From NCBI RefSeq assembly GCF_000979455.1, contig NZ_JJOY01000039.1, forward strand, positions 1 to 62,378: DNA of 62,378 nt, given 5' to 3'. Of this stretch, positions 16,759-26,534 are shown in pieces. The stretch is from Methanosarcina sp. 2.H.T.1A.6. GTDB lineage: Archaea; Halobacteriota; Methanosarcinia; Methanosarcinales; Methanosarcinaceae. Positions within the stretch are counted from its first letter, which is position 1, and each line of letters begins with the position of its first letter. A model generated the notes under the pieces. The model was not told the origin of the DNA. It saw only the letters and a program-made list of their open reading frames with translations, and made no database searches. Position numbers and translations under genes: made by a program.

Positions 16759-17370
16759 TTACTGGCGGGAGAATCTGAGGAATACAAGTACAAGTGCCGA
16801 AATGGCGGTTACTAAACTGAAAGCTGGCGTGGATGCGGATGTGGACGAAGGTTCGGTTTCTGAAACTGGCTGCTCCTCAGAAGTGGGAATTTCGCCTTCG
16901 TAATATTCGTATGAAATGTAAGGGTATGCTATGGTAAATCCACTGTTAACTAAAATTTTCCCAGTTTCGAAATCATTAATTTGGTATACTAAATCTATTG
17001 GTAAGGCTCCACCTGCCCAACTTTCGGTAGGGGCAACTGTCCATTCATATGATTTAGTGGAATTCTCCTCTACAATATCACCAGTATATGTATTCATTCT
17101 TTGAGTCGAACCATTTATCACATAAAAATTATTCTTTTCGATCTCACTTAGCATTACAGACAATTCACATTTTTTGTATATCTTAAAATCAATCCTTACT
17201 GTGAATGGTTCATTTATTTTCAATGTAGGTTTTGGGACTTCTGTAGTATCTAAAAGTTTGTCATTGAAATAAAGGTCATATTCATAGACTTCCCCATAGG
17301 AATTATATGCTGATGCAGTATTTATCAGCAAAATAAAACTTAAACTTGATAATATAAATTTCATATTCAT
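16759..17370 (-). CDS. secreted, C-terminally anchored protein of unknown function
   Basis: 203 aa. A signal peptide (FILSSLSFILLINTASA) is followed by a ~135-residue domain (VYEYDLYFNDKLLDTTEVPK, PFTVRIDFKIYKKCELSVML, WTVAPTESWAGGALPIDLVY) that looks beta-rich. A Ser/Thr/Glu/Pro linker leads to the anchor STPAFSLVTAISALVLVF and the basic end LRFSRQ. It starts inside the stop of the 1376-aa gene (4-nt ATGA overlap), so the two are co-translated and probably act together at the surface. I do not know the family; at least two degenerate relatives lie downstream. Confidence 0.75.
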   Translation of the reverse strand: MNMKFILSSLSFILLINTASAYNSYGEVYEYDLYFNDKLLDTTEVPKPTLKINEPFTVRIDFKIYKKCELSVMLSEIEKNNFYVINGSTQRMNTYTGDIVEENSTKSYEWTVAPTESWAGGALPIDLVYQINDFETGKILVNSGFTIAYPYISYEYYEGEIPTSEEQPVSETEPSSTSASTPAFSLVTAISALVLVFLRFSRQ

Positions 17371-20300
17371 AGCTCTACCCCAAGTTCTGATGAGAGGTCT
17401 CCATATGCAACGGATTCCTCGAAATTTCCACCTGTTTTATCACCAACACCCTTTGGTCCAGGACCAACAATTGTAGCGCTGTACCCACAAAAATGGAAAC
17501 TGGCTCTACTGTTAGTTCCAATCCAGATACTACTTCCATCTATATTTTTTTTGCAAGGATGGTTTATACGCTCATATTTCCTCACATATTTCTGACCCTT
17601 ATGCCCAAAATAAGGTTTAGGGATTACTTCATTATCATTATCAATAACAGTAAATTCTTCATATCTACCAATCACCTCATACGTCCATACATTAACCGTA
17701 AATACCCAGTGAGGCGGCAACACAGGCAGTCCGCAGGGAACAGCTGACATAGTCCTATCAAGTCTTTTTGTAACCTTGTCTGCTACCTCTCCCGAATACA
17801 TATCCACAGTCTCATTTGCCATCTTTTTCAGCTCACCGTCAATTTTCCCAAAAAGAATGTCAAGAGCCTCACCTTTGCTTGCTGTAACTGCACAGATGCC
17901 GTTTGCAACGCCGATTCTAACATCCGTATCGACCCTGTTCAAAGTAGCTTCAAGTTCATCGGGTTCAACCGAAGGATTTGAGTTACGGATTTCGGTTATT
18001 AAGACGGCGGCAAGTCCGTCTGCAAGTTCATCTGCGGTGGATTCTTCGATAATCTCTTTATCGGAAAGGCTGTTAAGATAACCAGCTGTGACTTCACGGA
18101 CACGGTCTTCCCCTATCCAGCCGGAAACAACAGGATTTGAACTTACTTCGACGGCTACCTCTTCAGTTATCTGAAGCCTCATTTCCCGAGCATATATCAG
18201 TTTCAGGTTGTAGACTTCCGTGTTAAGGCGGGCTGTGTCCAGGGAAACTCCCTGTTCGCTGAGGTTCTGTTCCAGCAGGAAAACTTCTGCGTTCAGGGTG
18301 GAAATGCTCTGGCTTATCTGCTTGGAAGTTTCAGTTTTTACGTATTCACCACTTGAAGATATGGCATCTGCAATTTCCTCAGAAATATTGGTTGTAAAAA
18401 TGCAGGTGTTACGAACACCCATAGGATAAGTGACCCTACCCCTTGAGTCGGTCAGTTCATATTCTCCCCTGAGGTCGAAGTCCGGGTCGTGGTAGAGGTA
18501 GTTCGGCTTCTGGTCAACGATGAGGGTCAGGTTTTCGGTCCAGTTGTATTTGCTTTCGGGCTGGCCTGTGACTTTCATTGTGGAGATGATGCCCATTTCC
18601 TGCCCGAGGGCAGAGGCAGCCATATCCATTGCAGGGTTATCGAAAAGGGTCATGGGGCCTGAGGTCACACTGTCAAACGCACCGGTACTGAGGCCTTTTT
18701 CCTCAAGGGCATCGAGGATATAGGAGTTAAGGTCGGAATCCAGTTTTTTGTTCTTCTGCTCGATGTCTTCCAGCAGCCGGTTATAGGCTTCGTTTCTTGC
18801 AATGTAGCGGGCGGAGTCGCTGGATGCGTACATATCTCCGGCGGAGGTGAGGTACTGCTCTTTATTTACGTAGGCTTCCCGGCTTGCTTCGAGGTCAAAA
18901 ATTAGTTTTTCGGCAGTCTCCACCTGAAGGTCTGTCGGGTCCTGGCCTGGGGAGTCAAGGAGAGAGTAGCTGAAGGTAGGGTTGTCATTTTCAACAGCAT
19001 CAAGCATTACCAGGACTTCGTCAGCCATCACCCTGTGCAGCCAGGGTGGAATATCGCAGTTGACGGCGCGCTGTGCGAGATACATCCCGTCAGGGTAAGT
19101 CCAGAAAGTGCTTTCGAGCGTCCTGATATTCACATAAGCATCCCTGTATTTATCTGCGGCATCGGAACAGCAGGGATCAAACCTCTCTGCGCCGGCAGCA
19201 TACAGGGTTGTTTTCCTGTATTCCCTTTCTGTAGGGTCGGTATAGGTTGATATGCCCGTATAGCCGCCTGTGGGAGGGCGCTGGTGGTAAATTATCGTAA
19301 AGTTTTCAGATTCTGTTTCGGTGTGGAAAAGGGATTCAGGGTCAGTTTTGCTTACAATTTCCAAATCCGAGCCACTTGATGTGGCATAATGTGCTTCTAT
19401 GGTGCTGGGGCCATCCTTATGCTTGACGACAGTGTGCCAGACGTATGTGTATGTATAGTCATAATTAATTTTCCATGTTGTCCTGATATTATAATAGATA
19501 TCATACCGGATGCCCCAATCAAAAATATGGTCCTCTCTACTGAGATAGCCGTCATCGGTCCTGTACTCGGCAACAAGCAGATCATTAGCCCTGTACTCGT
19601 AATGAGGCTCGATTCTTACGTCGGTTATCTCCACGGAACTCAATATAACAGAAGCATCCGTGATATACCAGCTTTTTAGCTTCCCTCTTGGAGGATCAAT
19701 TGACGGGCTCATGGCCTCAGAATAGGAGTTTGTAACAGAGTCACTCCAGGCATAGGAAGGTACACGCGATCCTGAATGCGTACCAGATACAAGATAATCG
19801 GAGTCCCAGCTAACGGTATGCCAGCTGTATGAAACCGAATCCCGGTCAAAATCCGCTGAAATTGCTGAAGCCAGAGGGGCAGGAGAATTGAAGCCGTCCC
19901 TCAGGATCTGCCCCTGAACCGGAGCCGTGTAAACACTGTCTGCGACATCATGGATAAGGTCAGGGGTTTCCTCTGCCCACACATGGTCATTGAAGACCCA
20001 GCCGTCGAGGACTCCTTCTGTGTAGTCCGAGGCTGAAACTGTTATTTCCGAATATTCGGAAAGCTCGTCATAGGAAGTGTTTGCTTCCGCAAGGGATTCT
20101 TCTATGCCGTCTTCCACGTCCATGGAAAAAGACCTGTTTGCTGCAAGGGAAGCGTAGGTAGTCGTAAGGTTTACGCCCTCATCTATTTCATAGAAGGATC
20201 CGGAAGCATTCGAACCGGTTGAGTTCAGAAGGCTCGGGCTGGTTTTTGAATTGCTGGAAGCGCGGATGTCTTCATACAGGACCTTTCCGTTGTAGTAAGT

Positions 20301-21497
20301 GGTGTATGTAAGAGCCAGGGGGTCAACCGAGTCAAAAACCTTTTTTTGAGTATAGAGAGTGGCTCCGTTAACCGAACTTGCAAGGGCAGGGTTGGTCAGA
20401 ATATTGAGGGGGCCATGTGCATAGTGCTGCCAGGGGCCGTAGATGAAAGTCCTCAGGTTTGTTGCCCCAAGTACGAGATTGGAAGTGGAGTCCAGGCTTG
20501 AGGATGTCCCAAGTGCGGTTTCATATTCCCTGACAAGTTCTTCGAGCAGAGGTTCCCTTGAGGTGATAAGGGTGGAGAGGTTCATACTCATGTTGAGCGT
20601 TTCTCCGGATTCGAGGTCTACAAGGGTGTAGTTCAAAAGAGGAATTTCGAAGATATAGTAAATCGCATAGTTTTTGCCAGAGGAGGAAATTTCCCGCTGC
20701 AGGGTCCCGTTAACTTTTCTTACCTTGATCTGCTCGGGTTCTATGTCAGGTTCTACATTAATGGCGTATTCCATGAAGGTATGGCTGTTGCCCTGGTAGT
20801 TTGCCGAAAGCAGCCGGTTAAAAGCCTCTGCCGCAATATCCTTTATGGGGCTTGCTTCAATCCGGAACCAGTCTGAGGCTTTGAGTTCGTCTCCATAATA
20901 GAGTTCAACGGATGCATACCCGGATTCTGCAGTTTCCGGAATTTCCAGATATTCGTCAAAGGAAACTTTTTGAAGAAAACCGGTAGCCTGCCCATAGTTC
21001 ACACGTTTGATTTCCTGTCCTGCAGAGTCATTTACGACCAGGACAACGTCCCTGTTTTTCCATAGTGATTCGACTTTTCCCCAGACATCTGAGGGCAGGT
21101 TTATGGAGATTTGAAGTGTGTCTCCCTTCTCAAGGTTCTGGTTTTGCGGAATTACCATAAAATGATCTTCAGAGAACCTTTCAACCGGAGCACCATCGGG
21201 CAGGATCACAGGATGTTCTCCCTGCCACTCCAGGGCTTCCGTTCCGGCATAGTTAAGGCAGCGAGCAAGGTCAGATGCCGCAAGGGATATAGCTGTCTGC
21301 CTGGGATCGATTTTCTCTGTAGTATAGATTGTTTCGGCAACCTCGCTGTCCATTTTCAAAAGGTAGACCGAGGTAAAGGTTGCAGCAAGGACAATGAAAA
21401 TTCCGATTATGGCATAAGGAATATAGGCGCTGGTATCCTGAAAAAACCAAGAAAATTTAGAACATTTAATAGATTGTTTCCCAGCTATATGCCTCAC
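17367..21497 (-). CDS. very large membrane-anchored extracellular protein (DUF7286-like, pilus/secretion-associated)
   Basis: 1376 aa. A short cytoplasmic N-terminus is followed by one membrane segment (AYIPYAIIGIFIVLAATFTS). The rest is a huge extracellular part rich in Ser, Thr, Tyr and Asp, with an Arg-containing SLAASDLARCLNYAGTEAL helix just outside the membrane as in Tad/pilin-type proteins. The end, with PCGLPVLPPHWVFTVNVWTYE and ATIVGPGPKGVGDKTGGNFEE, resembles the conserved tail of a haloarchaeal family I recall as DUF7286. That family lies beside type IV pilus-like ATPase genes. No such ATPase is adjacent here. It is the first gene of a two-gene operon with the 203-aa protein. Confidence 0.65.
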   Translation of the reverse strand: MRHIAGKQSIKCSKFSWFFQDTSAYIPYAIIGIFIVLAATFTSVYLLKMDSEVAETIYTTEKIDPRQTAISLAASDLARCLNYAGTEALEWQGEHPVILPDGAPVERFSEDHFMVIPQNQNLEKGDTLQISINLPSDVWGKVESLWKNRDVVLVVNDSAGQEIKRVNYGQATGFLQKVSFDEYLEIPETAESGYASVELYYGDELKASDWFRIEASPIKDIAAEAFNRLLSANYQGNSHTFMEYAINVEPDIEPEQIKVRKVNGTLQREISSSGKNYAIYYIFEIPLLNYTLVDLESGETLNMSMNLSTLITSREPLLEELVREYETALGTSSSLDSTSNLVLGATNLRTFIYGPWQHYAHGPLNILTNPALASSVNGATLYTQKKVFDSVDPLALTYTTYYNGKVLYEDIRASSNSKTSPSLLNSTGSNASGSFYEIDEGVNLTTTYASLAANRSFSMDVEDGIEESLAEANTSYDELSEYSEITVSASDYTEGVLDGWVFNDHVWAEETPDLIHDVADSVYTAPVQGQILRDGFNSPAPLASAISADFDRDSVSYSWHTVSWDSDYLVSGTHSGSRVPSYAWSDSVTNSYSEAMSPSIDPPRGKLKSWYITDASVILSSVEITDVRIEPHYEYRANDLLVAEYRTDDGYLSREDHIFDWGIRYDIYYNIRTTWKINYDYTYTYVWHTVVKHKDGPSTIEAHYATSSGSDLEIVSKTDPESLFHTETESENFTIIYHQRPPTGGYTGISTYTDPTEREYRKTTLYAAGAERFDPCCSDAADKYRDAYVNIRTLESTFWTYPDGMYLAQRAVNCDIPPWLHRVMADEVLVMLDAVENDNPTFSYSLLDSPGQDPTDLQVETAEKLIFDLEASREAYVNKEQYLTSAGDMYASSDSARYIARNEAYNRLLEDIEQKNKKLDSDLNSYILDALEEKGLSTGAFDSVTSGPMTLFDNPAMDMAASALGQEMGIISTMKVTGQPESKYNWTENLTLIVDQKPNYLYHDPDFDLRGEYELTDSRGRVTYPMGVRNTCIFTTNISEEIADAISSSGEYVKTETSKQISQSISTLNAEVFLLEQNLSEQGVSLDTARLNTEVYNLKLIYAREMRLQITEEVAVEVSSNPVVSGWIGEDRVREVTAGYLNSLSDKEIIEESTADELADGLAAVLITEIRNSNPSVEPDELEATLNRVDTDVRIGVANGICAVTASKGEALDILFGKIDGELKKMANETVDMYSGEVADKVTKRLDRTMSAVPCGLPVLPPHWVFTVNVWTYEVIGRYEEFTVIDNDNEVIPKPYFGHKGQKYVRKYERINHPCKKNIDGSSIWIGTNSRASFHFCGYSATIVGPGPKGVGDKTGGNFEESVAYGDLSSELGVEL

Positions 21498-21879
21498 TCC
21501 GGAAAATTAAAGATTATAAAAAATTGAGAGTTTAACGTAAAAAAGATTAGATAGTTATAGGCATAAATAGTTTACTTTATACTGGAGAGATTTATAAATA
21601 AAAATAAAAGATAAGCAAATAAAAAACAAAGAAAAAAGTAAAAAAACTAAGTAAAGAACAAAGGTAGTTCCCTGCTCCATGGTTGATATTTCGGAATTAG
21701 AGCTCCCAGCACTGGTCATAAAGTTTGTTTTTATCTACTGTACACAGGCGGGTTCAAGCGGAGCGCGGCGCGTGAAAAGAAAGAACGCGAGATGCCATTT
21801 GCGGCCATTTCGGAATAATCCCAACCAATTAACCAGGGAGCACCGACATTTCATTTACTGATGCTGATATACTTCATCC
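21498..21879. other. spacer upstream of the large surface gene
   Basis: The AT-rich leader (21500-21660) probably holds the promoter for the large gene. A GC-rich patch at 21745-21815 (with GGAGCGCGGCGCGTGAAAAG) contrasts sharply with its surroundings and may be insertion debris. The 60-codon plus-strand frame across it lacks any family feature and is not called. Confidence 0.4.
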
Positions 21880-23187
21880 TTAATTGACAATTTTTCCCAG
21901 GAAATAGCCGGGCTTCGCGCTCGTAATTTCCACTTTCGTGTATTCGCCGGGCTTGAGATCGGAGCCGCTAATCACAACAGGACGGTAAGAGTCTGTGCGT
22001 GTGAGAACATCCCCCATTTCCGTGTATTTTGAAACAAAGGCTCTGCCTTTCCAGCCAATCAGCTCCTGCTTGGACTTAAGCTTTATCTGCTCGCATACTT
22101 TGTGCAGGTCGTGAGAACGCTGCGCGGAAATCCGGGAATCGAGGTTCCGGAAAGAAAAGGCTTTAGTGTGCGGGCGGGGGGAGTATCTGGAAATATTGAT
22201 TTTTTCCGGGCGGTACTTTTTTACCCATTCTATGGTTTCTTCGGAATCCTCATCGGTTTCATAACAGAAGCCAACAATTATGTCGGTAAAAAGGGAGAGG
22301 TCCTCGAAGCGAGCACGGAATTTCGTAATGATTGTGTCCACAGCCTCCATCTTATGCATGCGGTTCATATTTTTCAGGACAGAGTGAGAGGCGGACTGGA
22401 TCGGGAGATGGAGAAGTTTGAAAACCTTATCAGAGTCGAAGGCATCCACAAGCTCGTCCAGGATGGGGAGGACGGAAAATGGATTCATCATGCCGACCCT
22501 CACCTTGAAGTCGCCGGGGATTTCCGAGATCATACGCAGGAGTTCAGGAAGTTTGACGCCTGTATCCATACCATACTGGCTGTCGTCCTGTGAGGTGAGC
22601 CAGATTTCCCGGCAGCCCTCTGCAACTGCGGAACGAATGTCTTTTACAATTTCCTCAGGTGGGAAAGAACGGAGCTTGCCCCTTGCATGCTTTACGATAC
22701 AGTAAGAGCAGGCGAAATTGCAGCCCTGGGAGATCTGGCAGATATGGATATTCGGGTTTGAGCGTTCACGCGGAACATTAAGGAAGCCGAGAGGCTCGGA
22801 AGTCCGCAGTTCCAGATGCTCTCCCCCAGTCAATCCTCCCATTCTCCTCTTTTCGATTGAGGAAAGAAGCTCGCCCAGACGAGAAACCGCATTCACTCCA
22901 AGAATATGGGCTTCGGGGTTTGCATGCAGGATGTCTTCAAGCTGGACTTCGGGCATGCAGCCAGAAACAATCACCTGCACGCCCTTCTCGCCCATACTGC
23001 GGATTTTATAGAGAATCTTCTGTTCTGTTGTGTACTTGACCGTACAGGAGTTGCATATATAGACCTCTGCCTGGCCGGCAGCATCAGGGCTCAATAATTC
23101 GTGCCCTAGCCTCTCCACGCTTGCTTTCATAATCTCGGCTGATGCCTGGCTTGCAGAACAACCAAAACTCTCAAGATAGACCTTCAT
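21880..23187 (-). CDS. tRNA t6A37 methylthiotransferase (archaeal MtaB/CDKAL1 type)
   Basis: A radical-SAM enzyme that adds methylthio to N6-threonylcarbamoyl-adenosine at tRNA position 37. The 435-aa chain has the three expected modules. The UPF0004 domain supplies three Cys for the auxiliary cluster (ESFGCSAS, ICNSCTVK, VSGCMPE). The radical-SAM motif is CNFACSYCIVKHARGKLRS, about residues 155-175. A TRAM RNA-binding domain forms the last ~60 residues. The archaeal/eukaryotic branch is indicated by the SGCMPEV form and by IWLTSQDDSQYG. The KEOPS subunit gene nearby would supply the t6A substrate, though the two are not in an operon. Confidence 0.9.
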   Translation of the reverse strand: MKVYLESFGCSASQASAEIMKASVERLGHELLSPDAAGQAEVYICNSCTVKYTTEQKILYKIRSMGEKGVQVIVSGCMPEVQLEDILHANPEAHILGVNAVSRLGELLSSIEKRRMGGLTGGEHLELRTSEPLGFLNVPRERSNPNIHICQISQGCNFACSYCIVKHARGKLRSFPPEEIVKDIRSAVAEGCREIWLTSQDDSQYGMDTGVKLPELLRMISEIPGDFKVRVGMMNPFSVLPILDELVDAFDSDKVFKLLHLPIQSASHSVLKNMNRMHKMEAVDTIITKFRARFEDLSLFTDIIVGFCYETDEDSEETIEWVKKYRPEKINISRYSPRPHTKAFSFRNLDSRISAQRSHDLHKVCEQIKLKSKQELIGWKGRAFVSKYTEMGDVLTRTDSYRPVVISGSDLKPGEYTKVEITSAKPGYFLGKIVN

Positions 23188-23218
23188 ACTCTGCCTTCAC
23201 GCTTTGATTTAATACTTA

Positions 23219-23352
23219 GAATTATTTGACTTAAAATTTTGAATTATTTGACTTAAAACTTTGAATTAATACTTCGACTCGAAATTTTACAGTTTGTCCT
23301 GAGATTTAGAACTGAAATTTAGAACTGAAATTTAGAACTGAGATTTAGAACT
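23219..23352. repeat. two short tandem repeat arrays
   Basis: At 23219-23275 a GAATTATTTGACTTAAAA-type unit is repeated about 2.5 times. At 23301-23352 a 13-bp unit (GAAATTTAGAACT) occurs four times, the first and last with one change. Both lie between convergently spaced minus-strand genes and code for nothing recognisable. Confidence 0.85.
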
Positions 23353-23453
23353 GACATTCATAATCCGTATTTTCTGATTATACCAGAAGATACCTGATCA
23401 ATACTGGTCCGTGTTTCAAAAAAGGATTAAAAATGAAAATATGAAAAAAGGAT

Positions 23454-24542
23454 TTACAGGTAGAGAGGAGTCTCCCGCTTATCCTTGATATAAATACTGT
23501 CTGTGAACCTGACAGCTCCGGATGCACCCATGGAAACCGTGTGTACTCTTGCATCTCCACTGCCGAAGAGGTTGACTTCACGCAGGAAGTGACCCGGAGT
23601 TACGGCTGTTGCGGAAAAAATGACATCATTACCTGGAACAAGTTTGTTGGTGTCAAGGACATCATTAAGTTTCTCAAAGGTGATCCCCATCTTTTCGAGC
23701 CGGGGCATTTTTTCCTCTATTTCTTCATCGATCTTGTCCTTGGGTTTCCCATTTGCAACAGTTGGCAGGACAAGCCTTGCAAGGATTTTTCCACCCAGGA
23801 TCTTAATTGCAGCAGCTGTCAGGACAGCCTCTCCCGAGCCGCCTGCACCCATGACCACATGGATGCCTGAACCGCGGATAGCAGTTGCAACGCCCGGCAT
23901 GAGGTCTCCGTCAGTAACAAGCCTTACACGGGCCCCGGCTTCCCGAATTTCAGTGATCTTCTGGACATGCCTGGGACGGTCGAGGATTACGACAACTAGT
24001 TCTTCAACGCTTCTTCCAAGCGCTTTTGCAACAATTTCGAGGTTGTGCCTGACAGGAGCATCAAGGTCGATCCTTTCATCGGGGTGGTTCTTTTCATAAC
24101 GAACGACATCGGGACCGACAACTATCTTATCCATATAAATATCCGGACCGTGGAAGATCCCTCCCCTTTCAGCCATTGCCATTACTGCAACCGAACCCGG
24201 GAAGCCGTCTGCGGTGAGGTTTGTACCTTCCAGGGGGTCGACTGCAATATCAACCTCAAGGTCTCCTATTCCTGTCCCGACCTCTTCCCCGATATAAAGC
24301 ATAGGAGCTTCGTCTCTTTCTCCTTCCCCTATTTTTATTATGCCCTTCATGTCAAGTTTATTCAGCATCCTCCGCATGGAGGCAACTGCCACCTGATCAG
24401 CAAAGTGCTTGTCCCCGCGTCCCATCTGATAGGCTGCGGCAATGGCAGCAGTTTCTGTTACCTGAATAAGCCTTGGAAGTAACTCACATTCAATGGGCCC
24501 AGCGCACTCAATCATTTCTTCTACTGTCTTTGGATGAGGCAT
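23454..24542 (-). CDS. glpX: class II fructose-1,6-bisphosphatase (GlpX family)
   Basis: 362 aa, a little longer than bacterial GlpX (about 330). The family hallmarks are present: ETAAIAAAYQMGRGDKHFAD near the N-terminus, KIGEGERDEAPML with the acidic metal ligands, the VDPLEGTNLTADG phosphatase motif, the DRPRH stretch, and GAGGSGEAVLTAAAIKILGG. The enzyme hydrolyses fructose 1,6-bisphosphate in gluconeogenesis. Many methanogens use the bifunctional class V enzyme instead, so a GlpX type is a feature of this lineage or an alternative activity (sedoheptulose bisphosphatase). It starts with ATG and is monocistronic. Confidence 0.9.
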   Translation of the reverse strand: MPHPKTVEEMIECAGPIECELLPRLIQVTETAAIAAAYQMGRGDKHFADQVAVASMRRMLNKLDMKGIIKIGEGERDEAPMLYIGEEVGTGIGDLEVDIAVDPLEGTNLTADGFPGSVAVMAMAERGGIFHGPDIYMDKIVVGPDVVRYEKNHPDERIDLDAPVRHNLEIVAKALGRSVEELVVVILDRPRHVQKITEIREAGARVRLVTDGDLMPGVATAIRGSGIHVVMGAGGSGEAVLTAAAIKILGGKILARLVLPTVANGKPKDKIDEEIEEKMPRLEKMGITFEKLNDVLDTNKLVPGNDVIFSATAVTPGHFLREVNLFGSGDARVHTVSMGASGAVRFTDSIYIKDKRETPLYL

Positions 24543-24940
24543 GATAATCGACTCTTATTTCCTGATTCCTGATAATATCCTGATAATAAAATCCTGTTCT
24601 GAATATTCCCTTAATCTGCTAATGTGATCTGTTAACACAATAGTATATTAATATCTATTGGAAGAATCCAGATACAAATATCTCATTAAATGTTTATCGA
24701 AGCAAGCCCTGTCGGTAAAATTCCTTGAACTCGTATCCCATTGAACTCATTTCAAAATCACACTGAGCTAGTTTCAAAATCATACCGAACTCGTTTCAAA
24801 ATCACACCTGTACTTATTTCTGACAAATAAAAAATCCATATAATTAGATTTATATAAAATACCTTATGATTACTGAAAAAAACCTCTATATTTAAAACAG
24901 GACAACCACTGATTCCACTTCATAACTAAAGTGAAAAAAC
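24543..24940. other. spacer with divergent promoters and a degenerate repeat
   Basis: Holds leaders for glpX (minus) and the amidotransferase (plus). Between 24743 and 24810 a ~22-bp unit (GAACTCATTTCAAAATCACA) recurs about three times with changes. No gene is supportable. Confidence 0.55.
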
Positions 24941-25663
24941 ATGAAAATACATTGCCTCCAGCACCTTAAAAACGAGACCCTTGGAAACATAGGGACCTGG
25001 GCAGCTCTAAAAGGGCACCGCCTTACAAAAACTATGCTTTATGAAAAACCTGTCTTTCCTGAGCCTGAAGAGTTCGATATGCTCCTGATAATGGGGGGCA
25101 CGATGAGTGTTTATCAGGAGAAGGAGTTCCCATGGCTAAGGCCTGAAAAAGAGTTTGTAAAAAAAGTGATAGACACAGGCAAACCTGTGCTTGGGAGCTG
25201 TTTTGGAGCACAGATGATTGCAGAGGTTCTGGGCGGAAAGGTTACCAGAAACAGGTTCAAGGAAATCGGCTGGCACAGGGTAAAAGCTCTGGCAGAAGAA
25301 AACCTGAACAATGAGAGAGGGATAAACTCAGAGCTTCCGGCGGGCTTATTTCCCGAATTTACCGCATTCATGTGGCATGGAGACACTTTTGAAATTCCGC
25401 CAGGCGCAGTAAGACTTTTCGAAAGCGAAGCCTGTCCGAATCAGGGTTATATATACAAAGGAAACGTCATCGGGCTGCAGTTTCACCCTGAAGCTGACAG
25501 GCGGTGGATAAGAAATATTATCGATGATTCGGGGCACGAGCTTGTTGAAGGAAAGTTCATCCAGTCCGAAGAGGAAATCTACGGGCGGGAAAGCCTTTTT
25601 GAAGATTCAAATGATCTTGCTTTTTCCCTGATGGACTGGTTTGAGAAAAAGTGTGAAAATTGA
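24941..25663 (+). CDS. class I glutamine amidotransferase
   Basis: A 240-aa, stand-alone GATase1 domain of the GMP-synthase-like type. The nucleophile elbow GSCFGAQMIAEVLGG (Cys about residue 87) and the partner FHPEADRRW (His-Glu near residue 187) complete the catalytic triad. The oxyanion region is IMGGTMSVYQE. It resembles YfeJ/GuaA-like amidotransferases that lack a synthetase domain. The acceptor is unknown and no candidate synthetase is adjacent. It is probably cytoplasmic and is transcribed alone. Confidence 0.85.
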   Translation: MKIHCLQHLKNETLGNIGTWAALKGHRLTKTMLYEKPVFPEPEEFDMLLIMGGTMSVYQEKEFPWLRPEKEFVKKVIDTGKPVLGSCFGAQMIAEVLGGKVTRNRFKEIGWHRVKALAEENLNNERGINSELPAGLFPEFTAFMWHGDTFEIPPGAVRLFESEACPNQGYIYKGNVIGLQFHPEADRRWIRNIIDDSGHELVEGKFIQSEEEIYGRESLFEDSNDLAFSLMDWFEKKCEN

Positions 25664-25796
25664 AAATAAAGGCGAAAAAGCCGGTATAAACTAACCGCTG
25701 GCTATTAATGAGGAGCTAAAATTATTTGGGCAGGTCCGAAGATTAATAAAAATCCTGCTCATTTTAAGAAAGCTCTCTCATTTTAAGAAATCTCCC

Positions 25797-26327
25797 TCAT
25801 TTTAAGAAATCTGCCAGCGCCACCCTCTCGATCACGAGTTCCGGGATAAGTTCTTCTCCTGAAGCTTCTATTTCTGCATCTGTGATTCTGAAGAGAGAAA
25901 GAATTCCTTTTCGTTTATAACTGGAATAAGCAAGCAGTTCGGAACATGGTTTTTCTTCAATGAGCTTCCGAATTTCGGAGAAAGCAAGAATTACATCATC
26001 CATTTTCCCAAGCAGCACGAAAATCGCATTATTTTCTCCTTCATGCAGCCCTATAGAAAAACTCCTTTCAATCTGCCTCTCTCCGGCTGCATAACGCATG
26101 ATCTCGATGCCTGGATCTTTTGCTACGTTGCTGCCTGCTGCGACAGCCCTGAGAGCCTTCCCTACTGCAAAATGAAGATGCCTTTCGCCCGCGATCAGGT
26201 CAGCATTCAAGCCCTGAATAGTTACTTTGTTTTCGGAAGCGATTGTGGTTATTAATTTTAGAAAACCGGGAAGGTGGGGGATTCTCACCGCTCCACAAAT
26301 AACCTGGATTTCCCTTTGCATTTCCAT
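25797..26327 (-). CDS. KEOPS complex subunit Cgi121
   Basis: 176 aa, the usual length for archaeal Cgi121. This subunit binds tRNA and the Bud32 kinase in the KEOPS complex, which makes N6-threonylcarbamoyl-adenosine at tRNA A37. Recognised features are the buried helix LIAGERHLHFAVGKALRA, IEIMRYAAGERQIERSFSIG (the conserved helix that contacts Bud32) and the strand following it. It stands alone, separated from other KEOPS genes, as is common in archaea. Confidence 0.88.
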   Translation of the reverse strand: MEMQREIQVICGAVRIPHLPGFLKLITTIASENKVTIQGLNADLIAGERHLHFAVGKALRAVAAGSNVAKDPGIEIMRYAAGERQIERSFSIGLHEGENNAIFVLLGKMDDVILAFSEIRKLIEEKPCSELLAYSSYKRKGILSLFRITDAEIEASGEELIPELVIERVALADFLK

Positions 26328-26534
26328 ACTCCTGCCATATCCCGGGCTTTACAATAAGGATTTCGGTTGGGAAAAATGTATGATAAAATGAACAGGCACT
26401 CAGAATTCTGATATAAAAGCTTTTATTCTTCCAATGTATAGACTTAATGAGTAATAAAATGAATGAAGTGATTATAAATATACTATAAAAATATCATAAG
26501 ATATTTTGCACTTAAGAAGTCAAAAGAACTGAGT

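Noticed and set aside
21679-21861. 60-codon plus-strand frame across a GC-rich patch
   Set aside because: No family feature and mixed base composition; more likely debris than a gene.
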